64,000 bases of DNA, taken from NCBI RefSeq assembly GCF_014654675.1, contig NZ_BNBC01000024.1, positions 1 to 64,000 on the forward strand, given 5' to 3'. The position numbers were made by a program, and so were the translations under genes. Source of the stretch: Streptomyces spiralis (lineage in GTDB: Bacteria; Actinomycetota; Actinomycetes; Streptomycetales; Streptomycetaceae). How positions within the stretch are numbered: the first letter of the stretch is position 1; each line of letters opens with the position of its first letter. Shown piece by piece: positions 8,077 to 15,895 of this stretch. Below the pieces are notes generated by a model. That model searched no databases. It worked only from the letters and a program-made list of their open reading frames with translations, and had not been told where the DNA came from.

Positions 8077-9318
8077 CTACTTCGCGTCCTCGCTGTCGAT
8101 GCCGAGGCCGGGGAGGAGGCCCGGGAGAAGGGGCGGGATGGTCACGTCCGGGCCGCCGGCGGGCGGCTTGCTCTCGGACGGCGAGGCACTGCCGCTGGCC
8201 TTCGGCGGGTCGAGCAGGCCGCCGGTGGTGCCGCCGAGCAGGCCCTCGGAGGTCTCGCCGCCGGAACCGGCCGAGGTGCTGGGGCTGCCGCTGTGGGACT
8301 GGTGGCCGCCCGAGGGTGTTCCGGTGCCGGGCCGGGCGGACCGGTTGGCGCCGGGTGGCTCGGTGGAGGAGTGAGCACCGCTTCCGTGCTGCGTGCCGCT
8401 GCCGTCACCGGAGGCGGGGGGCTGCGGGAGCAGTGACTGGAGCGGGGCGACCTCTTGGTCTATGGCGTCGAACACCGACGACACCTGGTCACTGACGTCG
8501 CCGAGCTGCACCGGCAGCTTCTCGCGCAGGGCGCCCCAGGTCTCGCGGTGGGACTTGGAGAACGTGGAGAGGGCCTGGATGGGGCCGAGGTGGTCGGGGT
8601 CGCGCTCGTACGCCTCGTGCAGCAGGCGGTGGCCTTCGGACGCGTCGTGCTGCATCCCGGTCAGGGTGCGGCGGATCTCGCCGAGGGACTCGTGGTCCAG
8701 GTGGCCGCCGCGGCCGCGGTCGAGGAGCCGGCGGGCCTCGTTCAAACGGGTCGAGGCCAGGTCGAGGTAGGCCTGGCCCTGCTCGTCGGCGCCGTCGGTC
8801 AGGTAGTTGAGCTTGAAGTCCTCGATGCCGCGCTTCAGGCCGTACAGCGAGTCACCGGGGAGGGCGTCGGAGCTGGCGGCGGCCACACCGCCGAAGGCTC
8901 CCGCGGCCACACCCACGCTGAGTCCGCCGGCCGCCAGGCCCTTGGTCAGCCGCGTGCGCGGCCGCAGTTTCCCCAGGCCGCTCGCCCGGTGGGCGCCTTT
9001 GCCCCGATGGGATCGCTGGCCGGGCACTGACAGGTCACTAGCCTCGCCCGCAGCGGTGCCCTCCTGCATCATGGCCTCCATCGCGGCCACCAGTTGGGCC
9101 CGCTGGACGACCTTGACCTCGGGGTCCAGCTCCGGCCGGGGCAGCGCGCCCAGACCGTCGGCGAGAGCCAACAGGCGGCCCTGCTCGGTCTGTTCCGCGG
9201 CTGCCGGCGCGGGGGCCGGTCCTTCGGACTGCTCGGCCGCCGTGCCCCGGTCGGACAACTCCTCCAGGGCCTGGGCGAAGGCGTTCGCCCGCCGGTGCGC
9301 CGATACGTTCGCGATCAC
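8077..9318 (-). CDS. rsbN: RsbN-like anti-sigma factor for BldN (DUF5667 protein)
   Basis: A 413-residue membrane protein next to bldN. The N-terminal ~110 residues are cytoplasmic and contain the sigma-binding region. A Gly/Ala-rich transmembrane segment follows (about residues 135-155), then a DUF5667 helical domain (about 160-295) and a Ser/Pro/Gly-rich tail outside the membrane. In Streptomyces, RsbN inhibits BldN. The start is GTG 9318: AGGAGGTG lies 6-7 bases upstream, while the GTG at 9327 is part of that Shine-Dalgarno itself. The upstream region has a BldN-type promoter (9448-9476), which implies feedback control. Confidence 0.85.
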   Translation of the reverse strand: MIANVSAHRRANAFAQALEELSDRGTAAEQSEGPAPAPAAAEQTEQGRLLALADGLGALPRPELDPEVKVVQRAQLVAAMEAMMQEGTAAGEASDLSVPGQRSHRGKGAHRASGLGKLRPRTRLTKGLAAGGLSVGVAAGAFGGVAAASSDALPGDSLYGLKRGIEDFKLNYLTDGADEQGQAYLDLASTRLNEARRLLDRGRGGHLDHESLGEIRRTLTGMQHDASEGHRLLHEAYERDPDHLGPIQALSTFSKSHRETWGALREKLPVQLGDVSDQVSSVFDAIDQEVAPLQSLLPQPPASGDGSGTQHGSGAHSSTEPPGANRSARPGTGTPSGGHQSHSGSPSTSAGSGGETSEGLLGGTTGGLLDPPKASGSASPSESKPPAGGPDVTIPPLLPGLLPGLGIDSEDAK

Positions 9319-9447
9319 TGGCGGCACCTCCTCTCGTCATGACGGTCGACTCCCCTGGGGTCCTGAGGGTTGCCCACCCACGTCCGCACCACCCGAACGA
9401 GTGATCAGCGTGGGCCAAGGCGTGACCACAGGGAGCCTGTATCCCGC

Positions 9448-9476
9448 ACAACGAGCGGCTCGGCACTTCGGTTACG
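9448..9476 (-). promoter_or_regulatory. Candidate BldN-dependent promoter of rsbN
   Basis: Read on the minus strand, CGTAAC (9476-9471) and CGTTGT (9453-9448) are separated by 17 bases. This fits ECF promoter architecture (AAC in the -35, CGT in the -10) and the BldN-type boxes as I remember them. It sits about 130 bases upstream of the rsbN start. Confidence 0.6.
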
Positions 9477-9551
9477 GACACCGGAGCATCCGATCGGTAA
9501 GTCAACGTGCCGTGACACAGCGTGAGTTGACGGTCGCCGAGCGTGGGCCGA

Positions 9552-10325
9552 TCAGCGGGCGTCGTCCGGGAGGAGCCGGGCGAGGGTGCGCACGGCCCGG
9601 TACTGAAGGGTCTTGATGGCGCCCTCGTTCTTGCCCATCACGCGGGCGGTCTCCGCGACGGAGAGGCCCTGCAGGAAACGGAGCGTGACGCACTCCTGCT
9701 GCTGGGGGTTGAGTCGTCGGACGGCGTCGAGGAGGGCGGCGTTGGACAGGGACTCCAGGACGGAGTCCTCGGGGGAGCGCTCGACCTCGTTGGCGTCGAG
9801 CATCTCGCCGGTGGTGACCTCGAGGCGGAAGCGGCTGGACTTGAAGTGGTCGGCGACGAGGTTGCGGGCGATGGTGACCAGCCAGGCGCCGAAGTCGCGG
9901 CCCTGCCAGGTGAAGGTGCCGATGCGGCGCAGGGCGCGCAGGAAGGTCTCGCTGGTGAGGTCCTCGGCGGTGGCCTTGCCGCCCACGCGGTAGTAGATGT
10001 ACCGGTACACGGTGTCGCTGTACTGGTCGTAGAGGCGGCCGAAGGCCTCGGCCTCGCCGGCCTGGGCGCGCTCGACGAGGTCCATCATCCGGGCGCTGTC
10101 GCTGTCCGCGGCCGGGCGGCGGGCGGTCGCCCCGGCGGACGGGCGCCCGCGTCTGCCCACGGCGGCGGCGCCGCCCTCGGCCAGCGCGTAGCACGGGCCT
10201 ACGGGGGCGGCGGTGGCGAATGCGGGGCCGGCATACGGCGTGGGGACGAGGCCGCGCAGCAGGTCGAGGACCGTTGCGCGGAGCGTAGCCAGGCCCGAGG
10301 CGTCAACCCCGACGTGTGGGTACAC
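9552..10325 (-). CDS. bldN: ECF RNA polymerase sigma factor BldN (with pro-sequence)
   Basis: A 257-residue ECF sigma factor with an unusual ~80-residue N-terminal extension. Region 2 starts near residue 80 (MMDLVERAQAGEAEAFGRLY, with the YRYIYYRV core). Region 4 near the end carries LNPQQQECVTLRFLQGLSVAE and the recognition helix around KNEGAIKTLQYRA. In S. coelicolor BldN the N-terminal extension is cleaved off to activate the protein, and BldN is required for aerial mycelium formation, driving bldM and the chaplin/rodlin genes. The GTG 10325 start is preceded by GGGAG and gives the conserved MYPHVGVDASG start. RsbN is encoded downstream. Confidence 0.93.
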   Translation of the reverse strand: MYPHVGVDASGLATLRATVLDLLRGLVPTPYAGPAFATAAPVGPCYALAEGGAAAVGRRGRPSAGATARRPAADSDSARMMDLVERAQAGEAEAFGRLYDQYSDTVYRYIYYRVGGKATAEDLTSETFLRALRRIGTFTWQGRDFGAWLVTIARNLVADHFKSSRFRLEVTTGEMLDANEVERSPEDSVLESLSNAALLDAVRRLNPQQQECVTLRFLQGLSVAETARVMGKNEGAIKTLQYRAVRTLARLLPDDAR

Positions 10326-10725
10326 GGGACTCCCAGAGGCAGAGCTTCCATCACGTGCAGTGCGGAACCGTTCACCCGTCGTGGCGACGGAGGGGTACCG
10401 GTTTGCGTCTGAGGAGAATAACGCTTCGTACAGGCACTGCTACACCGAGTTGCTCAAATCATCGATTACGTCGCTTCCGTAACCGATTGACGCCCTATCA
10501 AGTGCCGCAGAGTGACCGTTTGTTGACCGATCTGGTCCGGGTTCGGTGTCAGTCGGGGGCGTGTTGTGGCGGTGTACCGCCAAGGAGAATGGCCAGGGCG
10601 GTACACGGGTATGTTCGGTCGTTTGATCGGAATCCGGGTGCGTCGCACATGCGTGAGCATTGCGAAGCCTCCCGAGGGCCGTGGGGTCCGTCTCGGGTGG
10701 GCTCTGGTTACGCTCCGTGCAGCTG
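10326..10725. other. 400-base intergenic region upstream of bldN
   Basis: There is no convincing gene here. The region should hold the bldN promoter and operator sites. It contains TCACGTGCAGTG (10351-10362), a TCACC (10372-10376), AGTGA (10511-10515) and the nested inverted repeats at 10568-10606. No unambiguous housekeeping promoter for bldN could be assigned by eye. The segment 10381-10540 is noticeably less GC-rich than its surroundings. Confidence 0.6.
10568..10606. repeat. Nested inverted repeats upstream of bldN
   Basis: GGCGGT-GT-ACCGCC (10568-10581) is a perfect 6-bp dyad. Its right part, GTGTACCGCC (10572-10581), is repeated in inverted form as GGCGGTACAC (10597-10606). Three copies of the same half-site therefore lie within 39 bases, which suggests a cooperative operator or two alternative hairpins. 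Confidence 0.6.
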
Positions 10726-11649
10726 CTACCGGCGGCGGCGGTGGAGGGCGATGGCGGCCGCGGTGCCGCCGGCCACCGCGCCGACGCCCGCCGCGGCGGG
10801 GATGCCGACCTTGGCGGCCTTGCGGCCGGTGCGGTAGTCGCGCAGGCGCCAGTCCATCTCGCGGGCGTGGCGGCGGAGTTTGGTGTCGGGGTTGATGGCG
10901 TAGGGGTGGCCGACCAGCGACAGCATGGGGATGTCGTTGTGGGAGTCGCTGTAGGCGGCGCAGCGGGACAGGTCCAGGCCCTCCGCCGCCGCCAGGGCGC
11001 GTACCGCCTCGGCCTTGGCCGGGCCGTGCAGCGGTTCGCCGACCAGGCGACCGGTGTAGACGCCGTCGACCGACTCGGCCACCGTGCCCAGTGCGCCGGT
11101 CAGGCCGAGGCGCCGGGCGATGACCTGGGCGATCTCCACCGGCGCGGCGGTGACCAGCCAGACCTTCTGGCCGGCGTCCAGGTGGGCCTGGGCCAGCGCC
11201 CGGGTGCCCGGCCAGATCCGCTCGGCCATGTACTCGTCGTAGATCTCCTCGCCGATGGACTTCAGCTCGGCGACGCGGTGCCCCTTCACGATGGACAGCG
11301 CCGAGTCGCGGGCCTCCTGCATGTGCTCGGGGTCCTCGACGCCGGCCAGGCGGAACCACGCCTGCTGCCAGGCGAACCGGGCGAGGTCGCGCGTCTCGAA
11401 GAACTTCCGCTTGTACAGGCCCCGGCCGAAGTGGAACAGCGCCGCGCCCTGCATGACGGTGTTGTCCAGGTCGAAGAAGGCGGCGGCGCGTTCGTCCCCG
11501 TGCACCGGGAACTCCGCCTCCTGCGGGGGCGGTACGACCTCCGCCTCCTGCGAGGACTTGCGCGCGGCCTCCGCCGAGGCCTCGCCTGCCAACACGCTCC
11601 GCGCGGTGGCGGAGCGCCTACGGGGGGTGAGCCATCCGAGAGCGGCCAT
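10726..11649 (-). CDS. HAD-IB family hydrolase, SerB-like
   Basis: A 307-residue HAD-IB protein. After a ~50-residue disordered N-terminus, motif I is FFDLDNTVMQGAALFHFGRG (about residues 58-77); motif II is in VWLVTAAPVEIAQ, the motif III Lys is in GPAKAEAVRAL, and motif IV is AYSDSHNDIPML. The C-terminal ~25 residues are Gly/Ala-rich and end in RRRR, possibly a membrane-associated tail (AAAGVGAVAGGTAAAIAL). Such actinobacterial proteins are annotated as phosphoserine-phosphatase-like, but some family members act on lipid phosphates. It starts at ATG 11649 and lies upstream of bldN in the same orientation. Confidence 0.82.
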   Translation of the reverse strand: MAALGWLTPRRRSATARSVLAGEASAEAARKSSQEAEVVPPPQEAEFPVHGDERAAAFFDLDNTVMQGAALFHFGRGLYKRKFFETRDLARFAWQQAWFRLAGVEDPEHMQEARDSALSIVKGHRVAELKSIGEEIYDEYMAERIWPGTRALAQAHLDAGQKVWLVTAAPVEIAQVIARRLGLTGALGTVAESVDGVYTGRLVGEPLHGPAKAEAVRALAAAEGLDLSRCAAYSDSHNDIPMLSLVGHPYAINPDTKLRRHAREMDWRLRDYRTGRKAAKVGIPAAAGVGAVAGGTAAAIALHRRRR

Positions 11650-11812
11650 GGCGTGAGCATAGCCAGTCTGTTCGGTGGTTCCGGAGCCATGAGGTTCGCA
11701 GGCCGTGAACTCTGCACGTCCGTGTCGTTAAAGGGATCGTGGGGCCGGGCCTGCAGGAACTGGTGAAAGCGGTCGTGGGAAGGGGTGGGGGTGCGCCGGG
11801 GGACGGGCGACA

Positions 11813-12106
11813 ATGGCCGACATGAGTCCCCTCTTCCGCCGTAAGCCCCCCACCCCCGGGGACCGGCTCGTCACGCTCGTCCGCAAGCCCGGCTGTCATC
11901 TGTGCGACGACGCGCAGGCCGTCGTCGAGAAGGTCTGCGCCGACCTCGGCGTGCCGTGGGAGCAGAAGGACATCACCGAGGACGCGCGGCTGTATGACCA
12001 GTACTGGGAGCAGATCCCCGTCGTGCTGATCGACGGCGAGCAGCACACCTTCTGGCGTGTGAACGAGGAGCGGTTGCGCAAGGCGCTGACCGGCAGGTCT
12101 GTGTGA
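11813..12106 (+). CDS. Glutaredoxin family protein
   Basis: A 97-residue thioredoxin-fold protein. The redox motif is KPGCHLCDDAQ (about residues 26-36), a CxxC-type CHLC active site, followed by the cis-Pro region QIPVVLIDG. It may act as a thiol-disulfide oxidoreductase in the cytosol. ATG 11813 is preferred because GGGGGAC lies about 9 bases upstream; ATG 11822 lacks a ribosome site. Its position upstream of the rex-hem operon gives the block a redox theme, but a 308-base gap and the rex promoter separate it from rex. Confidence 0.85.
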   Translation: MADMSPLFRRKPPTPGDRLVTLVRKPGCHLCDDAQAVVEKVCADLGVPWEQKDITEDARLYDQYWEQIPVVLIDGEQHTFWRVNEERLRKALTGRSV

Positions 12107-12320
12107 CGGCCCCGTCCGGGAACTGACCGACGAGTTCAAACTGGCCAGAAGTCGCTTAGGATCGACGGCGACCTGGTCTCGGGGGTGGGGATCGTAGAGG
12201 AGCGTGTGCGGTTTTGCCCCCAACAAAGAAGGAACGCGGGTGCGAGTGCGCCGGTTCCCCGCGCGTGCGCCGGGGGCGCGTGACCCCGGTCACGTTGGCC
12301 GGGCAAATCGGACACAATCT

Positions 12321-12349
12321 TTGTGCACGCGTTCACAAAGACATAGCCT
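12321..12349 (+). promoter_or_regulatory. rex promoter overlapping the Rex operator
   Basis: TTGTGC (12321-12326), 17 bases, TAGCCT (12344-12349). The operator starts inside the -35 box, so Rex binding would block RNA polymerase. The start codon lies about 65 bases downstream of the -10. Confidence 0.65.
12322..12337. promoter_or_regulatory. Rex operator (ROP site)
   Basis: TGTGCACGCGTTCACA is one mismatch away from a perfect TGTGAAC-TTCACA type dyad and matches the published Streptomyces ROP consensus. Rex binds it when NAD+ is high and releases it when NADH rises. Its position implies autoregulation of rex-hemACD. Confidence 0.92.
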
Positions 12350-12414
12350 GCTGTCGACGGGGCGGTCTGGGGACGTATGACCGCCCACAGCCCCGCTCTA
12401 CCCGCAGGAGCACC

Positions 12415-13185
12415 GTGGCAACTGGCCGAACTCACCGACCGGCGACCCGTAGCCGAGGGATTCCCGAGGCCACCGTCGCCAGGCTTCCGCTGTACCTCCG
12501 AGCCCTGACCGCACTGTCGGAGCGCTCGGTCCCCACGGTCTCCTCCGAGGAGCTCGCGGCCGCGGCGGGGGTCAACTCCGCGAAGCTGCGCAAGGACTTC
12601 TCCTACCTCGGTTCCTACGGGACCAGGGGCGTCGGCTACGACGTCGAGTATCTCGTGTACCAGATCTCCCGGGAACTGGGGCTGACCCAAGACTGGCCGG
12701 TTGTGATCGTCGGTATCGGTAACCTCGGCGCCGCACTCGCCAACTACGGCGGCTTCGCCTCCCGTGGCTTCCGGGTCGCCGCCCTCATCGACGCCGACCC
12801 CGCGATGGCCGGAAAGCCCGTCGCCGGCATCCCGGTCCAGCACACCGACGACCTGGAGAAGATCATCCAGGACAACGGCGTGTCGATCGGCGTGATCGCG
12901 ACCCCCGCGGGCGCCGCCCAGCAGGTCTGCGACCGGCTCGTCGCCGCCGGGGTGACCTCCATCCTGAACTTCGCGCCGACCGTGCTGAACGTCCCGGACG
13001 GCGTGGACGTGCGCAAGGTCGACCTCTCCATCGAGCTGCAGATCCTCGCCTTCCACGAGCAGCGCAAGGCCGGCGAGGAGTCCGCCGCCGACACCGCGCT
13101 GCCCGCCGCTGCCGCTGCCGCCGCCCGCAAGGCGTCCGCCGACCAGGGGCCCGACGGGGACGTCCCCGCCGTGATGCCGGCATGA
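12415..13185 (+). CDS. rex: Redox-sensing transcriptional repressor Rex
   Basis: A 256-residue Rex protein. The N-terminal winged helix includes RGIPEATVARLPLYLRAL and VNSAKLRKDFSYLG; the central Rossmann domain has the GIGNLGAALANY dinucleotide loop; the C-terminal domain-swap helix is LSIELQILAFHEQRK. It senses the NADH/NAD+ ratio and represses respiratory genes such as nuo and cyd as well as its own operon. GTG 12415, with AGGAG at 12406-12410, gives the known MATGR start. The C-terminal ~40 residues are an Ala-rich tail. Its stop overlaps the hemA start by 4 bases (ATGA), so translation is coupled. Confidence 0.97.
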   Translation: MATGRTHRPATRSRGIPEATVARLPLYLRALTALSERSVPTVSSEELAAAAGVNSAKLRKDFSYLGSYGTRGVGYDVEYLVYQISRELGLTQDWPVVIVGIGNLGAALANYGGFASRGFRVAALIDADPAMAGKPVAGIPVQHTDDLEKIIQDNGVSIGVIATPAGAAQQVCDRLVAAGVTSILNFAPTVLNVPDGVDVRKVDLSIELQILAFHEQRKAGEESAADTALPAAAAAAARKASADQGPDGDVPAVMPA

Positions 13186-14939
13186 GTCTTCTCGTCGTCG
13201 GACTGAGTCACCGCAGCGCCCCGGTCAGCGTGCTGGAGCGGGCCTCGCTGAACACGGACGACCAGGTCAAGCTGTTGCAGGACACCGTCGCCGCGGAGCC
13301 CGCCACCGAGGCCGCGCTCCTGGCCACCTGCAACCGCATCGAGCTGTACGCCGACGTGGACAAGTTCCATGCCGGTGTGGCCGAGCTGTCCACCCTGCTC
13401 GCCCAGCACAGCGGCGTCGGCCTGGAGGAGCTCACCCCCTACCTCTACGTCCACTACGAGGACCGGGCCGTCCACCACCTGTTCTCGGTGGCCTGCGGCC
13501 TGGACTCCATGGTCGTCGGCGAGGGCCAGATCCTCGGCCAGATAAAGGACTCCCTGGCCCGCGCGCAGGAGCTGCACACCGCCGGGCGGCTGCTGAACGA
13601 CCTGTTCCAGCAGGCCCTCAGGGTGGGCAAGCGCGCCCACTCCGAGACCGGGATCGACCGTGCCGGACAGTCCCTGGTCACCTTCGGCCTGGAGCAGCTG
13701 TCCGCGGGCACGGCCGTCACCGACTGGGCCCGCGGCAAGAAGGCCCTGGTCATCGGCGCCGGCTCGATGTCGTCGCTGGCCGCCGCCACGCTGGCGCGCG
13801 CCGGCGTCGCCGAGATCGTGATCGCCAACCGCACCCAGGAGCGCGCCGAGCGCCTGGCGCGGATCCTCACCGAGGGCGACGACACGGACGTGCTGGCCCG
13901 CGCGGTACCGATGAACGCGGTACCGGCCGAGCTGACACGTGCCGACGTCGCCGTCTCCTGCACCGGCGCGACCGGACTGGTCCTGACCGCCGAGTCGATC
14001 GCCGCCGCGGTCGAGGGCCGCACGGGCGCGGCCGCCAAGGAACTCGACGGCGAGAGCCTCGGCGGCGAGAGCCCGGCCGAGGACGCCGGGGAGCGCCGTA
14101 CGGCCGTGAAGACGGACGTACGCGAGACCCCGCTGCCGCCCGCCACCCTCGGCGCCGAGGAGGGCTGCCCGCTCGACCTGGCGTCCGTGGAGCCCGGCTT
14201 CTCCCTGCTGGGCGAGTCGGCCGTCGCCGGCATCGACGCGGCCACCCTGGAGCAGCACGGCACCTGGGTGGACAACGGCACCGTGGACCGCCGGGAGCAC
14301 GCCGACCGGGTCGTCGAGGCCGACGCCGAGCTGATCACCGCGCTCGCCGCGACCGTCGCCAGGGTCGGCCGCGTCCCCGAGCTGCGCAGGCCCGAGCCGG
14401 TCGCCGTGGCGCCGCGCCCCGAGCCGGTGCTGTTCCTGCTGGACCTGGCCATGCCGCGGGACATCGACGCGGCCGTGCACCGGCTGGCCGGGGTGCGCCT
14501 GGTGGACATCGAGTCCCTCGCGGAGGCCTCCGCGGACGCGCCCATGGCGGCCGACGTCGACCAGGTCCGCCGCATCGTCGCGGGCGAGGTCGCGGACTTC
14601 GCGGCGGCCCAGCGGGCGGCGCACATCACGCCCACCGTCGTCGCCCTGCGCACCATGGCCGCCGACGTCGTGGCCAGCGAGATCGCCCGCCTGGAAGGGC
14701 GGCTGCCCGGCCTGGACGGCAAGCACCGGGCGGAGATCACCCAGACCGTGCGGCGCGTCGTCGACAAGCTGCTGCACGCCCCGACCGTCCGGGTCAAGCA
14801 GCTCGCGGCCGAGCCCGGCGGCGCCGGGTACGCGGACGCGCTGCGCACCCTGTTCGACCTCGACCCGGAGACGGTGGCCTCCGTCTCCAGGGCCGACGAA
14901 GACTCCGAGAAGAACGGCAAGAACCGAGGGCCGGCATGA
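13182..14939 (+). CDS. hemA: Glutamyl-tRNA reductase
   Basis: Reduces Glu-tRNA(Glu) to glutamate-1-semialdehyde with NADPH, the first committed step of the C5 tetrapyrrole route. The catalytic Cys lies in LLATCNRIELYA (about residues 45-56), followed by GEGQILGQIKD. The NADPH-binding domain begins at ALVIGAGSMSSLAA, and the C-terminal dimerisation helices follow LFLLDLAMPRDID. At 585 residues it is about 150 longer than most GluTRs. The excess is a ~115-residue acidic, Ala/Glu-rich insert (about 275-400) between CTGATGLVLTAE and LFLLDLAMPRD, inside the NADPH domain. It overlaps both rex and hemC by ATGA junctions. Confidence 0.96.
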   Translation: MSLLVVGLSHRSAPVSVLERASLNTDDQVKLLQDTVAAEPATEAALLATCNRIELYADVDKFHAGVAELSTLLAQHSGVGLEELTPYLYVHYEDRAVHHLFSVACGLDSMVVGEGQILGQIKDSLARAQELHTAGRLLNDLFQQALRVGKRAHSETGIDRAGQSLVTFGLEQLSAGTAVTDWARGKKALVIGAGSMSSLAAATLARAGVAEIVIANRTQERAERLARILTEGDDTDVLARAVPMNAVPAELTRADVAVSCTGATGLVLTAESIAAAVEGRTGAAAKELDGESLGGESPAEDAGERRTAVKTDVRETPLPPATLGAEEGCPLDLASVEPGFSLLGESAVAGIDAATLEQHGTWVDNGTVDRREHADRVVEADAELITALAATVARVGRVPELRRPEPVAVAPRPEPVLFLLDLAMPRDIDAAVHRLAGVRLVDIESLAEASADAPMAADVDQVRRIVAGEVADFAAAQRAAHITPTVVALRTMAADVVASEIARLEGRLPGLDGKHRAEITQTVRRVVDKLLHAPTVRVKQLAAEPGGAGYADALRTLFDLDPETVASVSRADEDSEKNGKNRGPA

Positions 14940-15895
14940 GTACCAAGGCACTGAAGCTGGGGACCAGGCGAAGCAAGCTCGCCATGGCCCAGTCCGGGCA
15001 GGTGGCGGACGCCGTGAGCCAGGTGACCGGACGGCCCGTCGAGCTCGTCGAGATCACCACCTACGGCGACGTCTCCCGCGAACACCTGGCGCAGATCGGC
15101 GGCACGGGCGTGTTCGTCGCGGCGCTGCGCGAGGCGCTGTTGCGGGGCGAGGTGGACTTCGCGGTTCATTCGCTCAAGGACCTGCCCACCACGCAGCCCG
15201 ACGAGCTGGTCCTGGCCGCGATACCCGAGCGCGAGGACCCGCGTGACGTGGTCGTCGCCCGGGACGCGCTGAAGTTCACCGACCTGCCCCGCGGGGCGCG
15301 GATAGGCACCGGCGCGCCGCGCCGCATGGCCCAGCTGAACGCGTACGCCCGCGCCCACGGCCTGGACATCGAGACGGTTCCGATCCGGGGCAACGTCGAC
15401 ACCCGTATCGGATACGTCCGCGGCGGCGAGCTGGACGCGGTCGTGCTGGCCGCGGCCGGACTCAACCGGATCGGCCGCAGCGACGAAGTGACCGACTTCC
15501 TGTCGGTCGACACGGTTCTGCCCGCCCCCGGCCAGGGGGCCCTGGCGATCGAGTGCACCGCGGGCAACGCGGAACTCCTCGCCGTGCTCGCCCAGCTCGA
15601 CGACCCGTTCACGCGGGCCGCCGTGACTGCCGAGCGATCACTGCTCGCCGCCCTGGAGGCCGGTTGCAGCGCCCCTGTGGGCGCCTTGGCCGACCTTCTG
15701 GCCGACGGGCAGATTGTCAAGGAAATGCGCCTGCGCGGCGTCGTCGGTACGACCGACGGCTCCACGCTGGTGCAGCTGTCCACCACCGGTCCCGTGCCCC
15801 AGACGCACGATGAGGCGATGGCGTTCGGTCGCGAACTCGCCACCGAGATGCTCGCCCAGGGCGCGGCCGGTCTGATGGGGGAGCGAGCACATTGA
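14936..15895 (+). CDS. hemC: Hydroxymethylbilane synthase (porphobilinogen deaminase)
   Basis: A 319-residue enzyme that polymerises four porphobilinogens into hydroxymethylbilane in the cytosol. It shows the N-terminal LGTRRSKLAMAQ signature, the catalytic Asp region HSLKDLPT, the Arg-rich substrate site (IGTGAPRRMAQ) and the dipyrromethane-cofactor Cys in LEAGCSAPVGA (about residue 243). It begins at ATG 14936, overlapping the hemA stop by 4 bases, and its stop overlaps the hemD TTG start, so the operon is fully coupled. Confidence 0.97.
   Translation: MSTKALKLGTRRSKLAMAQSGQVADAVSQVTGRPVELVEITTYGDVSREHLAQIGGTGVFVAALREALLRGEVDFAVHSLKDLPTTQPDELVLAAIPEREDPRDVVVARDALKFTDLPRGARIGTGAPRRMAQLNAYARAHGLDIETVPIRGNVDTRIGYVRGGELDAVVLAAAGLNRIGRSDEVTDFLSVDTVLPAPGQGALAIECTAGNAELLAVLAQLDDPFTRAAVTAERSLLAALEAGCSAPVGALADLLADGQIVKEMRLRGVVGTTDGSTLVQLSTTGPVPQTHDEAMAFGRELATEMLAQGAAGLMGERAH

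Larger units (their letters stand above)
12107..12414 (+). other. rex upstream regulatory region
   Basis: Non-coding region upstream of rex. It contains the Rex operator and overlapping promoter (12321-12349). A second TAGGAT -10-like box lies at 12157-12162, with TTCAAA at 12135-12140. A ribosome-site-like AGAGGAG precedes GTG 12203, which opens a 58-codon frame ending at 12379; its sequence looks non-protein-like (Arg-rich) and it is not called as a gene. Confidence 0.6.

Noticed and set aside
12203..12379. 58-codon frame with AGAGGAG and GTG upstream of rex
   Set aside because: Despite the good ribosome site, the peptide is Arg/Pro/Gly-rich, overlaps the Rex operator and has no recognisable feature. 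It is noted within the gap entry only.
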